Of a stretch of DNA of 7,337 nucleotides, positions 1 to 6,351 are shown piece by piece; the first letter of the stretch is position 1; every line of letters starts with the position of its first letter. Location: assembly GCA_013414705.1 (NCBI GenBank), contig CP058705.1:3589778-3597114 (forward strand). Direction: 5' to 3'. The notes below the pieces were generated by a model that saw only the letters and a list, made by a program, of their open reading frames with translations, did no database searches and was not told the DNA's origin. The position numbers and the translations under genes were made by a program. The stretch comes from Defluviicoccus sp. (lineage in GTDB: Bacteria; Pseudomonadota; Alphaproteobacteria; Rhodospirillales; Defluviicoccaceae).

Positions 1-96
1 CTCGGCGATGCCCTTGCACGCGAGAACGCGTCCGATATCGTACTCGCGGGCGAACGCCTGAACTTCCTCGTCAGCGATTTCCGTGTAAACGGCCAT
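1..96 (-). CDS. thrB: Homoserine kinase ThrB, N-terminal fragment (runs off the left edge)
   Basis: Reading the minus strand from the ATG at 96-94 gives 32 uninterrupted codons to the window edge. They begin MAVYTEIADEEVQAFAREYD and continue IGRVLACKGIAE. This matches the conserved start of the alphaproteobacterial type of homoserine kinase, the APH-fold enzyme of threonine synthesis that phosphorylates L-homoserine with ATP in the cytoplasm. Family members typically begin MAVYT, have an acidic helix, then a YDIG segment and a KGIAEG motif just before the nucleotide-binding loop. Only that N-terminus is visible, so the catalytic residues cannot be checked. The gene is transcribed away from the CDGSH gene and shares an 80-bp divergent spacer with it. 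The identification comes from recognising a short but characteristic N-terminus. Another APH-family kinase is possible but less likely. Confidence 0.85.
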   Translation of the reverse strand, partial: MAVYTEIADEEVQAFAREYDIGRVLACKGIAE

Positions 97-118
97 GACC
101 GCATCTTGTCACCGGTGC

Positions 119-145
119 CAGCACGACGATAGTGTCGTCCTGCTG
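119..145. promoter_or_regulatory. 27-bp interrupted palindrome in the divergent thrB/CDGSH spacer
   Basis: Two arms pair as CAGCA (119-123) with TGCTG (141-145) and GACGA (125-129) with TCGTC (135-139). They are separated by symmetric unpaired C positions at 124 and 140 and a 5-nt centre (130-134). The symmetry is exact about position 132. It lies between two divergent start codons (96 and 177), where an operator serving both genes would be expected. No T-run follows either arm, so it is not a typical intrinsic terminator. A role as a regulator-binding site or 5'-UTR hairpin is inference; only the symmetry is seen. Confidence 0.35.
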
Positions 146-176
146 CATGAATGGTCAGAACGTAAGGAATACCCCC

Positions 177-416
177 ATGGCGGAAGCCGTCATCGCCCAA
201 AAATCTCCGTTCCCGGTCCAGGTCGAAGCCGGCAGGAAGTATGCTTGGTGTGCCTGCGGGAAGAGTGCGACGCAGCCATTTTGCGACGGCAAGCACAAGG
301 ACACGGAATTCACGCCCTTGATGTTTATCGCGGAGAAGACCGAGACGTTGTGGCTGTGCGGCTGTAAACGGACCCACACCCCGCCGACGTGCGACGGCAC
401 GCACGCATCCCTGTGA
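177..416 (+). CDS. Tandem CDGSH-type iron-sulfur protein (79 aa)
   Basis: This small cytoplasmic protein has two CDGSH zinc-finger-like motifs, each expected to bind a [2Fe-2S] cluster through three Cys and one His. The first reads CACGKSATQPFCDGKH (about residues 25-40) and the second CGCKRTHTPPTCDGTH (about 60-75). Both fit the family pattern C-x-C-x2-(S/T)-x3-P-x-C-D-G-x-H, and all eight ligands are present. No signal peptide or membrane segment is visible, unlike eukaryotic mitoNEET. The ATG at 177 is preferred over an in-frame ATG at 132 because AAGGA at 164-168 sits 8 nt upstream of it. The 79-aa length suits bacterial tandem-motif members. The gene ends 14 bp before the lipoprotein gene and probably shares its transcript. 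Bacterial relatives are linked to iron-sulfur or redox homeostasis, but the partner of this one is unknown. Confidence 0.9.
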   Translation: MAEAVIAQKSPFPVQVEAGRKYAWCACGKSATQPFCDGKHKDTEFTPLMFIAEKTETLWLCGCKRTHTPPTCDGTHASL

Positions 417-430
417 CGGGTTCGCGAGCG

Positions 431-976
431 ATGTCACCGTCGCGTGTGGGCCGCGTTGCCCTTTCGGTGGTTGCGCTGCTGCTGGCAGCTGGCTGCGCCT
501 CCGACAAGCAGCAGCGCGTGTGTCCGCGGGTTGCGGTGCTTTCCGAAGCGGGCTCGCTGACCCGGTTCGCAGCGGGCGAGCGCCATGACATCCTCGACAT
601 CAGCTTTCAGGCCCAGATCGGAGATCTGCCTGCAGAGTGCACCTATCCCGACGGGAACCGGCGTGTTGTGGTGCAGCTCTCTCCGGTGTTCATTCTCGAT
701 CGTGGCGCAGCCAACGACGACGGCAAGGCCGCTTTCATCTATTTCGTCAGCGTCGTGCGGACGGACGAGATCCTCTCGAAACAAACCTTCGACCTGTCCT
801 TCGATTTTCCTGTTAACCGAACGCGGTTGGCGGTGCAAGACGGTGATCCGCCCATCATCGTCACCATCCCTCTGCCCTACCGCGACGCAGAATATGAGTA
901 CGAGGTTTTGGTCGGTTTCCAGTTGACGCCCGATGAGCTTTCCTACAATCAGCGTTGGCAAAATCTTGGTCGCTGA
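431..976 (+). CDS. Uncharacterised lipoprotein (181 aa)
   Basis: The N-terminus is a clear lipoprotein signal: a short basic region (MSPSRVGR), a hydrophobic stretch (about residues 9-20) and a lipobox ending LAAGC, with the lipidated Cys at residue 22. The mature part, about 160 residues, has no further membrane segment and alternates charged and beta-rich stretches. A second Cys near the mature N-terminus (QRVCPRVAVLSE) and another in PAECTYPDG could form a disulfide. The fold looks like an all-beta periplasmic domain, but this is not a family I can name. The ATG at 431 was chosen because it places the signal peptide correctly; an upstream ATG at 389 would add 14 residues and overlap the CDGSH gene. 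The Shine-Dalgarno sequence is weak (GACGGG, 415-420). Spacing of 14 bp after the CDGSH gene suggests co-transcription. Confidence 0.75.
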   Translation: MSPSRVGRVALSVVALLLAAGCASDKQQRVCPRVAVLSEAGSLTRFAAGERHDILDISFQAQIGDLPAECTYPDGNRRVVVQLSPVFILDRGAANDDGKAAFIYFVSVVRTDEILSKQTFDLSFDFPVNRTRLAVQDGDPPIIVTIPLPYRDAEYEYEVLVGFQLTPDELSYNQRWQNLGR

Positions 977-1215
977 TATTGCATTGCGGCATTCGGTTGC
1001 AGAATATCGCATCGATAGCCGTTAGATCGCCGTATCAGTGTTATCGCCGATTAACCCGTTGCGCGATTTCTTGTTGCATTGATAACGGCAAAGGCGTGGC
1101 GTGAGATATATAGATGCCTGCGGATCACCGACCTTTTGTTGCTGCAATTGACGCCTGAATGCCAGCCGGTAAACTGGCTGCGATTTTCCGCACGCGCGAA
1201 ATAAATGGGGGCCTG
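977..1215 (+). promoter_or_regulatory. Leader region of the gcv operon (239 bp, no gene)
   Basis: This spacer between the lipoprotein stop and gcvT holds no convincing coding frame and is more AT-rich than its surroundings. A weak sigma70-like pair is TTGACG (1148-1153) and TAAACT (1170-1175) with a 16-bp gap; another is TTGATA (1079-1084) and TGAGAT (1102-1107) with 17 bp. Neither is strong. A possible stem formed by GATATT (975-980) and AATATC (1003-1008) lies at the lipoprotein gene's end without a T-run. I looked for the tandem purine-rich cores of a glycine riboswitch, common before gcvT elsewhere, and did not see them. The operon promoter most likely lies here, but its position is inference. 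Confidence 0.4.
1163..1187 (+). promoter_or_regulatory. Hairpin with T-run just upstream of gcvT (possible attenuator or operator)
   Basis: CAGCCGG (1163-1169) pairs with CTGGCTG (1174-1180) across a TAAA tetraloop, 7 bp with one G-U pair. After CGA the sequence runs TTTT (1184-1187). It lies 29-53 nt before the gcvT ATG. The shape is that of a weak intrinsic terminator or leader hairpin, and the same bases could be a dyad operator overlapping the candidate -10. The T-run is short, so termination would be inefficient at best. Function is inference. Confidence 0.25.
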
Positions 1216-2319
1216 ATGAGCGATATTTCCGCAGCACCGCTGAAGCGCACGCCCCTGTTCGATCTGCACGAGCAGCTTGGCGCGAAGCTGGTGCCTTTTG
1301 CCGGTTACGAAATGCCGGTCCAGTACCAGGGCATCCTCGCCGAGCATCTGCATGCGCGCAGCAAGGCGGTTCTATTCGACGTTTCACATATGGGTCAGGT
1401 GCGGATCCAGGGCGACGACCTGGACTCGCTCGAACAACTTGTGGTCGCAGATATCCAGGGCCTTCAGCTCGACAAGGTCCGCTACTCGATGCTGACGAAT
1501 GCCAACGGCGGCATCATCGACGATCTGATGGTGGCACGTGTCAGCGATGCCCTGATGCTCGTCGTCAACGCCTCGCGCAAGGATGTGGACTTTGCGCGTT
1601 TGAAGGCGAAGTTGCCCGCATGCCAAATCGAGATGTTGGAGAATGCGGCACTGCTCGCACTGCAGGGGCCGAGCGCAGGTGACGTCATCATACGCCTTGC
1701 GCCCGAGGCGGCGGCAATGCGGTTCATGACCAGCAGTACGCTGACGATCGCTGGCATCACCTGCTTTGCGACACGGTCCGGCTATACCGGTGAGGACGGG
1801 TTCGAGATTTCGTGCGCCGCGGATCACGCCGAAGATTTGGCGAAAGCGCTGCTTGCGGAACCGGACGTGATGCCGGCGGGTCTCGGGGCACGCGACACGT
1901 TGCGCCTGGAGGCCGGTCTCTGCCTGTGGGGCAACGACATTGACGAGACGACAACTCCGGTCGAGGCAGGCCTGAGCTGGGCGATCAGCCCGAGGCGTCG
2001 CCGCGAGGGCGGTTTCCCCGGTGATTCCGTCATCCTCGGACAGTTGCAGGACGGTCCGTCGCGCCGACGCGTTGGCATTTGCCTTCAGGGCAGGGCTCCT
2101 GCGCGCAGCGGCTGCCCCATCCTCGATACCGATGGTTCTCCCATCGGTACTGTGACCAGTGGCGGTTATGCCCCTTCGGTCGGAGGACCGGTGGCGATGG
2201 GATACGTGAACGCTGCTCACGCTGCACCGGATACGCCGCTACAGCTGGTGGTCCGCGGCAAACCGCTTGCCGGCACCGTGGTACGGCTGCCGTTCATCGA
2301 GCATCGCTACGTCCGCTAA
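1216..2319 (+). CDS. gcvT: Glycine cleavage system T protein (aminomethyltransferase, 367 aa)
   Basis: GcvT takes the aminomethyl group from lipoylated GcvH and, with tetrahydrofolate, releases ammonia and 5,10-methylene-THF in the cytoplasm. Family signatures appear in order: FDVSHMGQ (about 54-61), [10 protein letters not shown] (about 97-106) with the paired acidic residues expected in the folate site, [12 protein letters not shown] (about 188-199), [20 protein letters not shown] (about 222-241) and [11 protein letters not shown] (about 314-324) in the C-terminal domain. It ends IEHRYVR, a typical alphaproteobacterial ending. The 367-aa length is normal. The ATG at 1216 starts [18 protein letters not shown], which aligns with family N-termini; an in-frame ATG at 1159 would add 19 unrelated residues. 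A G-run (1207-1211) lies only 4 nt before the start, so the ribosome site is poor. It is first in the operon, 22 bp before gcvH, and reads through without a break. Confidence 0.97.
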   Translation: MSDISAAPLKRTPLFDLHEQLGAKLVPFAGYEMPVQYQGILAEHLHARSKAVLFDVSHMGQVRIQGDDLDSLEQLVVADIQGLQLDKVRYSMLTNANGGIIDDLMVARVSDALMLVVNASRKDVDFARLKAKLPACQIEMLENAALLALQGPSAGDVIIRLAPEAAAMRFMTSSTLTIAGITCFATRSGYTGEDGFEISCAADHAEDLAKALLAEPDVMPAGLGARDTLRLEAGLCLWGNDIDETTTPVEAGLSWAISPRRRREGGFPGDSVILGQLQDGPSRRRVGICLQGRAPARSGCPILDTDGSPIGTVTSGGYAPSVGGPVAMGYVNAAHAAPDTPLQLVVRGKPLAGTVVRLPFIEHRYVR

Positions 2320-2325
2320 CGTCAC

Positions 2326-2331
2326 GAGGAG
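2326..2331 (+). promoter_or_regulatory. Ribosome binding site of gcvH
   Basis: GAGGAG lies 10 nt before the ATG at 2342, within the 22-bp gcvT-gcvH gap. It is the strongest Shine-Dalgarno match in the operon and fixes the gcvH start, which would otherwise be unclear because the reading frame breaks 25 codons later. Confidence 0.7.
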
Positions 2332-2341
2332 ATCGAATCCC

Positions 2342-2717
2342 ATGCCTCCGGTCCGTTTTACCCAAGAACACGAATGGATCCGCGTCGAGGACGGCGTGGG
2401 GACGGTCGGTATCACCCCTATGCACAAGAGCAGCTGGGGACGTCGTCTTTGTCGAACTTCCGGAGGTGGGCAGCAGCGTCAGCAAGGGCGCGCAAGCTGC
2501 CGTCGTCGAGTCGGTGAAGGCCGCAAGCGAAGTCTACGCGCCCGCGTCCGGCGAGGTCATTGCCGTCAACACCGATCTTGTCGAGGAGCCGGGGCGGGTG
2601 AATGCCGATGCTCTGGGCGAAGGCTGGTTCTTCAAGATCCGGCTGAGCGATCCGGGCGAACTGGACGCCTTGATGGCGCAGGACGCCTATGACGCGTACG
2701 TCGAGGGCCTGCACTGA
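2342..2717 (+). CDS. gcvH: Glycine cleavage system H protein, frame broken twice as sequenced
   Basis: GcvH is the lipoyl carrier that shuttles the aminomethyl group between the P, T and L proteins. The start reads [20 protein letters not shown] then TVGIT, the classic EHEW N-terminus. The frame is then lost, runs as YAQEQLG in a second frame, and resumes as [11 protein letters not shown] in a third, continuing to the stop at 2715-2717. Adding one C to the run at 2415-2418 and one G to the run at 2436-2439 restores a continuous 125-aa protein, the usual length. The lipoylation site is ESVKAASE, with the modified Lys at codon 2517-2519 (residue 60 of the repaired protein). The stop overlaps the gcvPA start (TGATG), suggesting coupled translation. 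As printed the gene cannot make GcvH. Since both repairs are in homopolymers and the rest is fully conserved, sequence error is more likely than a pseudogene. Confidence 0.93.
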
Positions 2718-4059
2718 TGCGTTATCTGCCGCTGACCGAGACCGATCGCCGCGCGATGTTGGACGCGATCGGTGTCGCCTCGGTGGATGACCTCTTCAGG
2801 GACGTCCCGTTGGCGGCGAGGCTCGACGGCCCGGTCGATCTGCCCTTTCAAATGGACGAGTTGGCGGTTGAGCGTGCCTTTCGTGCGTTCGCCGCGCGCA
2901 ACATCAGCCCATCCTCGGCGCCGTCGTTTCTCGGCGCCGGGATCTATCGCCATCATGTTCCCGCGTCGCTTGATCATCTGATCCAGCGCGGCGAGTTCCT
3001 TACAGCGTACACGCCCTATCAGCCGGAAATTGCTCAGGGTACCCTGCAATACTTGTTCGAGTTCCAGACGCAGGTTGCCCTGATCACCAGCATGGATATC
3101 GCCAACGCCTCGCTCTACGACGGGGCAACCGCCTGTGCCGAAGCGGTGATGATGGCGTGCCGTGTTGCCAAGCGAAGCCGCGTCATTCTGTCCGGCGGCC
3201 TGCATCCGCATTACCGCTCAACGACCGAGACCTATTGTCGTTATCTCGGCATCGATACAGTTGCCATGCCGCCGTCGTGGAGCGGGCAGGAGGATTGCGC
3301 CAGGCGTCTCGATCGCGATGCCGCGTGCGTAGTGGTGCAAAATCCGGATGTCTTCGGCCGGGTGCATGACTACAGCGATCTTGCCCAGGCTTGCCATGCA
3401 CAAGGTGCGCTGCTCGTGGTCGTGGTGAACGAGGTGGTGTCACTCGGCTTGCTGACACCTCCTGGCGAGATGGGGGCAGACATCGTTGCGGGTGAGGGCA
3501 GTCGCTCGGCAACGCGGCCTCCTTTGGCGGGCCGACCGTCGGTCTGCTGGCGGCCCGCGAACGTTATGTCCGCCAGATGCCGGGCCGGCTGTGCGGTGAG
3601 ACGGTGGATGTCGACGGCAGGCGAGGCTTCGTTCTGACCCTGTCCACCCGTGAACAGCATATCCGTCGCGAGAAGGCGACCAGCAACATCTGCACGAACT
3701 CCGGCCTGTGCGCGCTCGCGTTCACCATCCACGCCACACTCCTCGGCGATGTCGGTCTGAAGCGGCTGGGTGAGCTCAATCATGCCCGTGCCATCGCGCT
3801 GTTCGACCGCCTTGCCGTCGTTCCGGGCATTGAAATGCTGAACGAGACGTTCTTCAACGAGTTCACGGTACGTCTTTCCCGCCCGGCCACCGAAGTACTC
3901 GAAGCACTGGCTGAGCGCGGCATTCTGGGAGGCGTGCCGGTCTCCCGGTTGCTGCCGGGATGGACCGAAGCAGAACCACTGTTGCTGGTTGCTACCACCG
4001 AGACCAACACCGACGACGAGATGGATGTGCTCGTCGCGACGATGCGGGAGATTCTCTGA
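2717..4059 (+). CDS. gcvPA: Glycine decarboxylase subunit 1 (GcvPA), one frame break as sequenced
   Basis: GcvPA is the N-terminal half of the split P protein, which with GcvPB decarboxylates glycine and loads the aminomethyl group on GcvH. The first part begins [20 protein letters not shown] and contains [54 protein letters not shown] and [20 protein letters not shown], all family hallmarks. At 3496-3498 the frame slips. Adding one G restores [20 protein letters not shown] and continues through [16 protein letters not shown] and [15 protein letters not shown] to the stop at 4057-4059. The repaired protein is 447 aa, normal for GcvPA. The subunit keeps the P-protein fold but the PLP lysine is in GcvPB. 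GAGGG (2703-2707) inside gcvH is the likely ribosome site. Unrepaired, the frame ends at 3637 and would give a truncated, probably inactive 306-aa product. Confidence 0.95.
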
Positions 4060-4060
4060 G

Positions 4061-5602
4061 ATGCCCGAGACGGGAGCCACGATAAGCGGCCACCGCGGTC
4101 TGCAGCTGGAAGAGCCGCTCATCTTCGAGCAGGGCTCTCCGTCCAAAACCGCGGTCGACTTGCCGGAAAATGCGTTGCCCGCGGGAAGTGAACGTCTGGG
4201 CGGAGTTCGCCGGCGCGATACGATCGGGCTGCCGGGGCTGAGTGAACCCGAGGTTGTCCGCCATTACCTGCGCCTCAGCCAGAAAAACTACTCCATCGAT
4301 TCCGGATTGTTCACGCTCGGCTCGTGCACGATGAAGCACAATCCGCGGCTGAACGAAAAGGTGGCGCGGCTTCCCGGGATCGGTGATCTGCATCCGCTGC
4401 AGCCGGTCTCGAGCGTGCAGGGAGCGCTGGAGCTGATCCACACGCTGGCGCACTGGCTGACGACGCTGACCGGGCTGCCGGCAGTGGCGATGTCTCCGGC
4501 GGCAGGCGCGCACGGTGAACTGGTTGGACTGATGACCATCCGCGCCGCGCTGGAAGATCGGGGCGATCCGCGCAAGCGGGTGCTGGTGCCGGAATCCGCT
4601 CACGGCACCAACCCGGCGACGGCAGCTGCATGCGGCTATACGGTCGAGACGATCGATGCCGATGCTCGGGGACGAGTCGACCTCGGTCACCTGCGGGAAC
4701 AGCTGGCGTCGGATGTTGCCGCGATCATGGTGACGAACCCGAACACCTGCGGCCTGTTTGAATCCGAAATCCTCGACATTGCCGCTGCAGCACATGACGT
4801 CGGAGCCTTCTTCTACTGCGACGGCGCAAACTTCAACGCCATCGTCGGCCGGGTGCGGCCAGGCGACCTCGGCGTCGACTGCATGCACATCAATCTGCAC
4901 AAAACCTTCTCCACCCCGCATGGCGGCGGCGGCCCGGGTTCCGGGCCGGTCGTGCTGTCACAGGAACTGGCACCGTTCGCACCGGTCCCGTACGTCGTCA
5001 CCGACGGCAACGGGTACGCGCTTGTCGAACATTCGCGGGATTCCGGGCAGAAGCCGTTCGGACGGGTAAAGGGATTTCATGGTCAGTTCGGCATGTTCGT
5101 TCGCGCGCTCGCCTACATGATGAGCATGGGCGCAGACGGACTGCGCCAGGCTTCTGCGGACGCCGTGCTCAACGCCAACTACATCATGGCGGAGCTCGAT
5201 GGGGCGATGACCCCGGCCTTCTCTGGTCCCTGCATGCATGAAGCGCTGTTCGACGACCGGTTTCTCAAAGATAGCGGGGTGACGACGCTCGACTTCGCCA
5301 AGGCGATGATCGACGAGGGCTTCCACCCGATGACCGTGTACTTCCCGCTGGTCGTGCATGGCGCCATGCTGGTCGAGCCAACGGAAACGGAAAGCAAGGA
5401 AACGCTCGACCAGTTCATCGAATCGCTGCGCGGCTTGGCGCAGCGGGCGAAATCCGGTGACAGCGACTATTTCCGCGGGGCACCACGCCTCGCTCCGCGG
5501 CGGAGGCTGGACGAAACCAAGGCTGCGCGCTCTCCCGTTCTTCGCTGGCGCCCGACACGGGACACCAAGGCAGAGAAGCCAATCAACCAGGCGGCCGAAT
5601 AA
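4061..5602 (+). CDS. gcvPB: Glycine decarboxylase subunit 2 (GcvPB), PLP-binding (513 aa)
   Basis: GcvPB is the C-terminal half of the P protein and carries pyridoxal phosphate. The PLP lysine is Lys281 in HINLHKTFSTPHGGGGPGSG (codon 4901-4903), followed by the glycine-rich loop. Other signatures are LGSCTMKHNPRLNE (about 87-99), MSPAAGAHGELVGL (about 144-157), PESAHGTNPATAAACGY (about 177-193), TNPNTCGLFE (about 225-234), YCDGANFNAIVGRVRPGDLG (about 252-271) and FHPMTVYFPLVVHGAMLVEP near the C-terminus. The last 50 or so residues are basic, Arg-, Pro- and Lys-rich and look flexible. At 513 aa it fits the family. The ATG at 4061 lies 1 nt after the gcvPA stop, with GGGAG (4046-4050) as ribosome site. 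The frame is intact. It is the last recognisable gcv gene; no lipoamide dehydrogenase follows. Confidence 0.97.
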   Translation: MPETGATISGHRGLQLEEPLIFEQGSPSKTAVDLPENALPAGSERLGGVRRRDTIGLPGLSEPEVVRHYLRLSQKNYSIDSGLFTLGSCTMKHNPRLNEKVARLPGIGDLHPLQPVSSVQGALELIHTLAHWLTTLTGLPAVAMSPAAGAHGELVGLMTIRAALEDRGDPRKRVLVPESAHGTNPATAAACGYTVETIDADARGRVDLGHLREQLASDVAAIMVTNPNTCGLFESEILDIAAAAHDVGAFFYCDGANFNAIVGRVRPGDLGVDCMHINLHKTFSTPHGGGGPGSGPVVLSQELAPFAPVPYVVTDGNGYALVEHSRDSGQKPFGRVKGFHGQFGMFVRALAYMMSMGADGLRQASADAVLNANYIMAELDGAMTPAFSGPCMHEALFDDRFLKDSGVTTLDFAKAMIDEGFHPMTVYFPLVVHGAMLVEPTETESKETLDQFIESLRGLAQRAKSGDSDYFRGAPRLAPRRRLDETKAARSPVLRWRPTRDTKAEKPINQAAE

Positions 5603-5686
5603 CGAACGGACGCTCCGGCCCTGTGCCCGCGGCCTCGCAGAGCCTATATCCGTGGCTGAACAGGGAGCCGAACGGAGTTCGAAGGC

Positions 5687-5764
5687 ATGCTCAAACGGCT
5701 GGTTGGCGTCATGTGGCCGGGACAGATGATCAGCGCGGCCTTGCCGTGCGGGCTTTCCCGTTGA
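5687..5764 (+). CDS. Possible 25-aa upstream ORF coupled to the START-domain gene
   Basis: An ATG at 5687 with GGAG (5674-5677) 9 nt upstream opens 25 codons, starting MLKRLVGVMWPGQMISAALP and ending CGLSR. Its TGA (5762-5764) overlaps the ATG of the next gene as TGATG. The downstream start has no Shine-Dalgarno of its own, so ribosomes finishing here could reinitiate there. I do not recognise the peptide. It is mildly hydrophobic with a basic N-terminus. Chance is a real alternative at this length. The rest of the 161-bp gap after gcvPB holds nothing else I can support. Confidence 0.3.
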   Translation: MLKRLVGVMWPGQMISAALPCGLSR

Positions 5765-6351
5765 TGGCCCAGCATCGCGACCGTCGATACATCGCGGCGC
5801 CCGCGGAGCAGGTCTTCGACCTGATTGCGGACGTCGAGCGCTATCCCGAGTTTCTGTCTATCTGGCGTTCGGCACGAATTTACGAGCGCGAGGTGGACGT
5901 GTACTTCACGGAACAGGAAGTGGGGCTTGGCCCAATCCGCGAAAGGTTTCGAACCCGGACCGAGCTGCTGCGACCGCATCGCATCGAGGTATCTTCCCCT
6001 GATCCCCTGTTTCAGGCTTTTGGTATCTGCTGGAACGTGGCGCCGTTTCGCGGAGGCTGCAAGGTCGGGGTTGAACTGACATGGCAGATGCGCTCGCGGG
6101 GATTGCAGCGCGCCATCGCCCTCCTTCTGCCCACAGTTGCCAGCACGATGGTGGATGCCTTCGAAAAACGCGCGCGAAGTGCTGGTCTGAGCGACGGAGC
6201 TTTCTGCTCTCTGAGGGGGCTTTACGTCTCACGCGTTTGGCTTGCACTCGACGGGGCAGTCGTATGGCCGTGTGACCAAGGTTTGGGCCAGCTGAATTCC
6301 CTTCGAGTTGGTGGACACCTTGCCAGCACGTTGATGATGTATCCGTCGTGA
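5764..6351 (+). CDS. COQ10/RatA-like START-domain protein (SRPBCC fold), unusual 3' extension
   Basis: The first 140 or so residues match the bacterial COQ10/RatA family (polyketide cyclase/START fold): MAQHRDRRYIAAPAEQVFDL, then IADVERYPEFL, RERFRTRTELLRPHRIEVSS, an FGICWNVAPFRGGCKV strand pair, and the C-terminal helix ending MVDAFEKRARSAGL. Relatives bind a hydrophobic ligand in a cavity; mitochondrial Coq10 acts on ubiquinone, and E. coli RatA was reported to affect ribosome subunit joining. Ubiquinone binding is the likelier role in an alphaproteobacterium, by inference. Family members are usually about 145-155 aa, but this frame runs to 195. The last 50 codons (about 6200-6351) resemble nothing I know and end 1 base from a decayed transposase, so the native stop was probably lost. 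The ATG at 5764 matches family N-termini; an in-frame GTG at 5623 is less likely. Confidence 0.8.
   Translation: MAQHRDRRYIAAPAEQVFDLIADVERYPEFLSIWRSARIYEREVDVYFTEQEVGLGPIRERFRTRTELLRPHRIEVSSPDPLFQAFGICWNVAPFRGGCKVGVELTWQMRSRGLQRAIALLLPTVASTMVDAFEKRARSAGLSDGAFCSLRGLYVSRVWLALDGAVVWPCDQGLGQLNSLRVGGHLASTLMMYPS

Noticed and set aside
434..1012. 192-codon minus-strand frame opposite the lipoprotein gene
   Set aside because: The plus strand has a textbook lipoprotein signal and continuous coding; the minus frame has no recognisable features.
977..1215. Glycine riboswitch ahead of gcvT
   Set aside because: The conserved purine-rich core segments of tandem aptamers were not found by eye; a covariance-model scan would be decisive.
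1384..2220. 278-codon open frame on the minus strand opposite gcvT
   Set aside because: Shadow of gcvT: composition is Arg/His/Gln-rich, there is no domain, and gcvT is intact across it.
2079..2717. A separate 212-aa plus-strand gene starting inside gcvT
   Set aside because: Only its last 90 or so residues are protein-like, and these are the GcvH C-terminus; the upstream part is gcvT read out of frame, joined because gcvH is frameshifted.
2411..3502. Programmed ribosomal frameshifting to express gcvH or gcvPA
   Set aside because: Two shifts within 25 bases of one small gene and another in the next gene, with no X-XXY-YYZ slippery heptamer or obvious stimulatory structure. These families are not known to use recoding, so homopolymer error explains it more simply.
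3992..4921. 309-codon open frame on the minus strand opposite gcvPB
   Set aside because: It is antisense to a clearly conserved gene, has no recognisable domain and His/Arg/Gln-rich composition, as expected from a high-GC shadow frame.
5590..5640. Intrinsic terminator after gcvPB
   Set aside because: GGCCG and CGGCC arms exist near 5592-5630, but the loop is long and no T-run follows, so I do not call a terminator.
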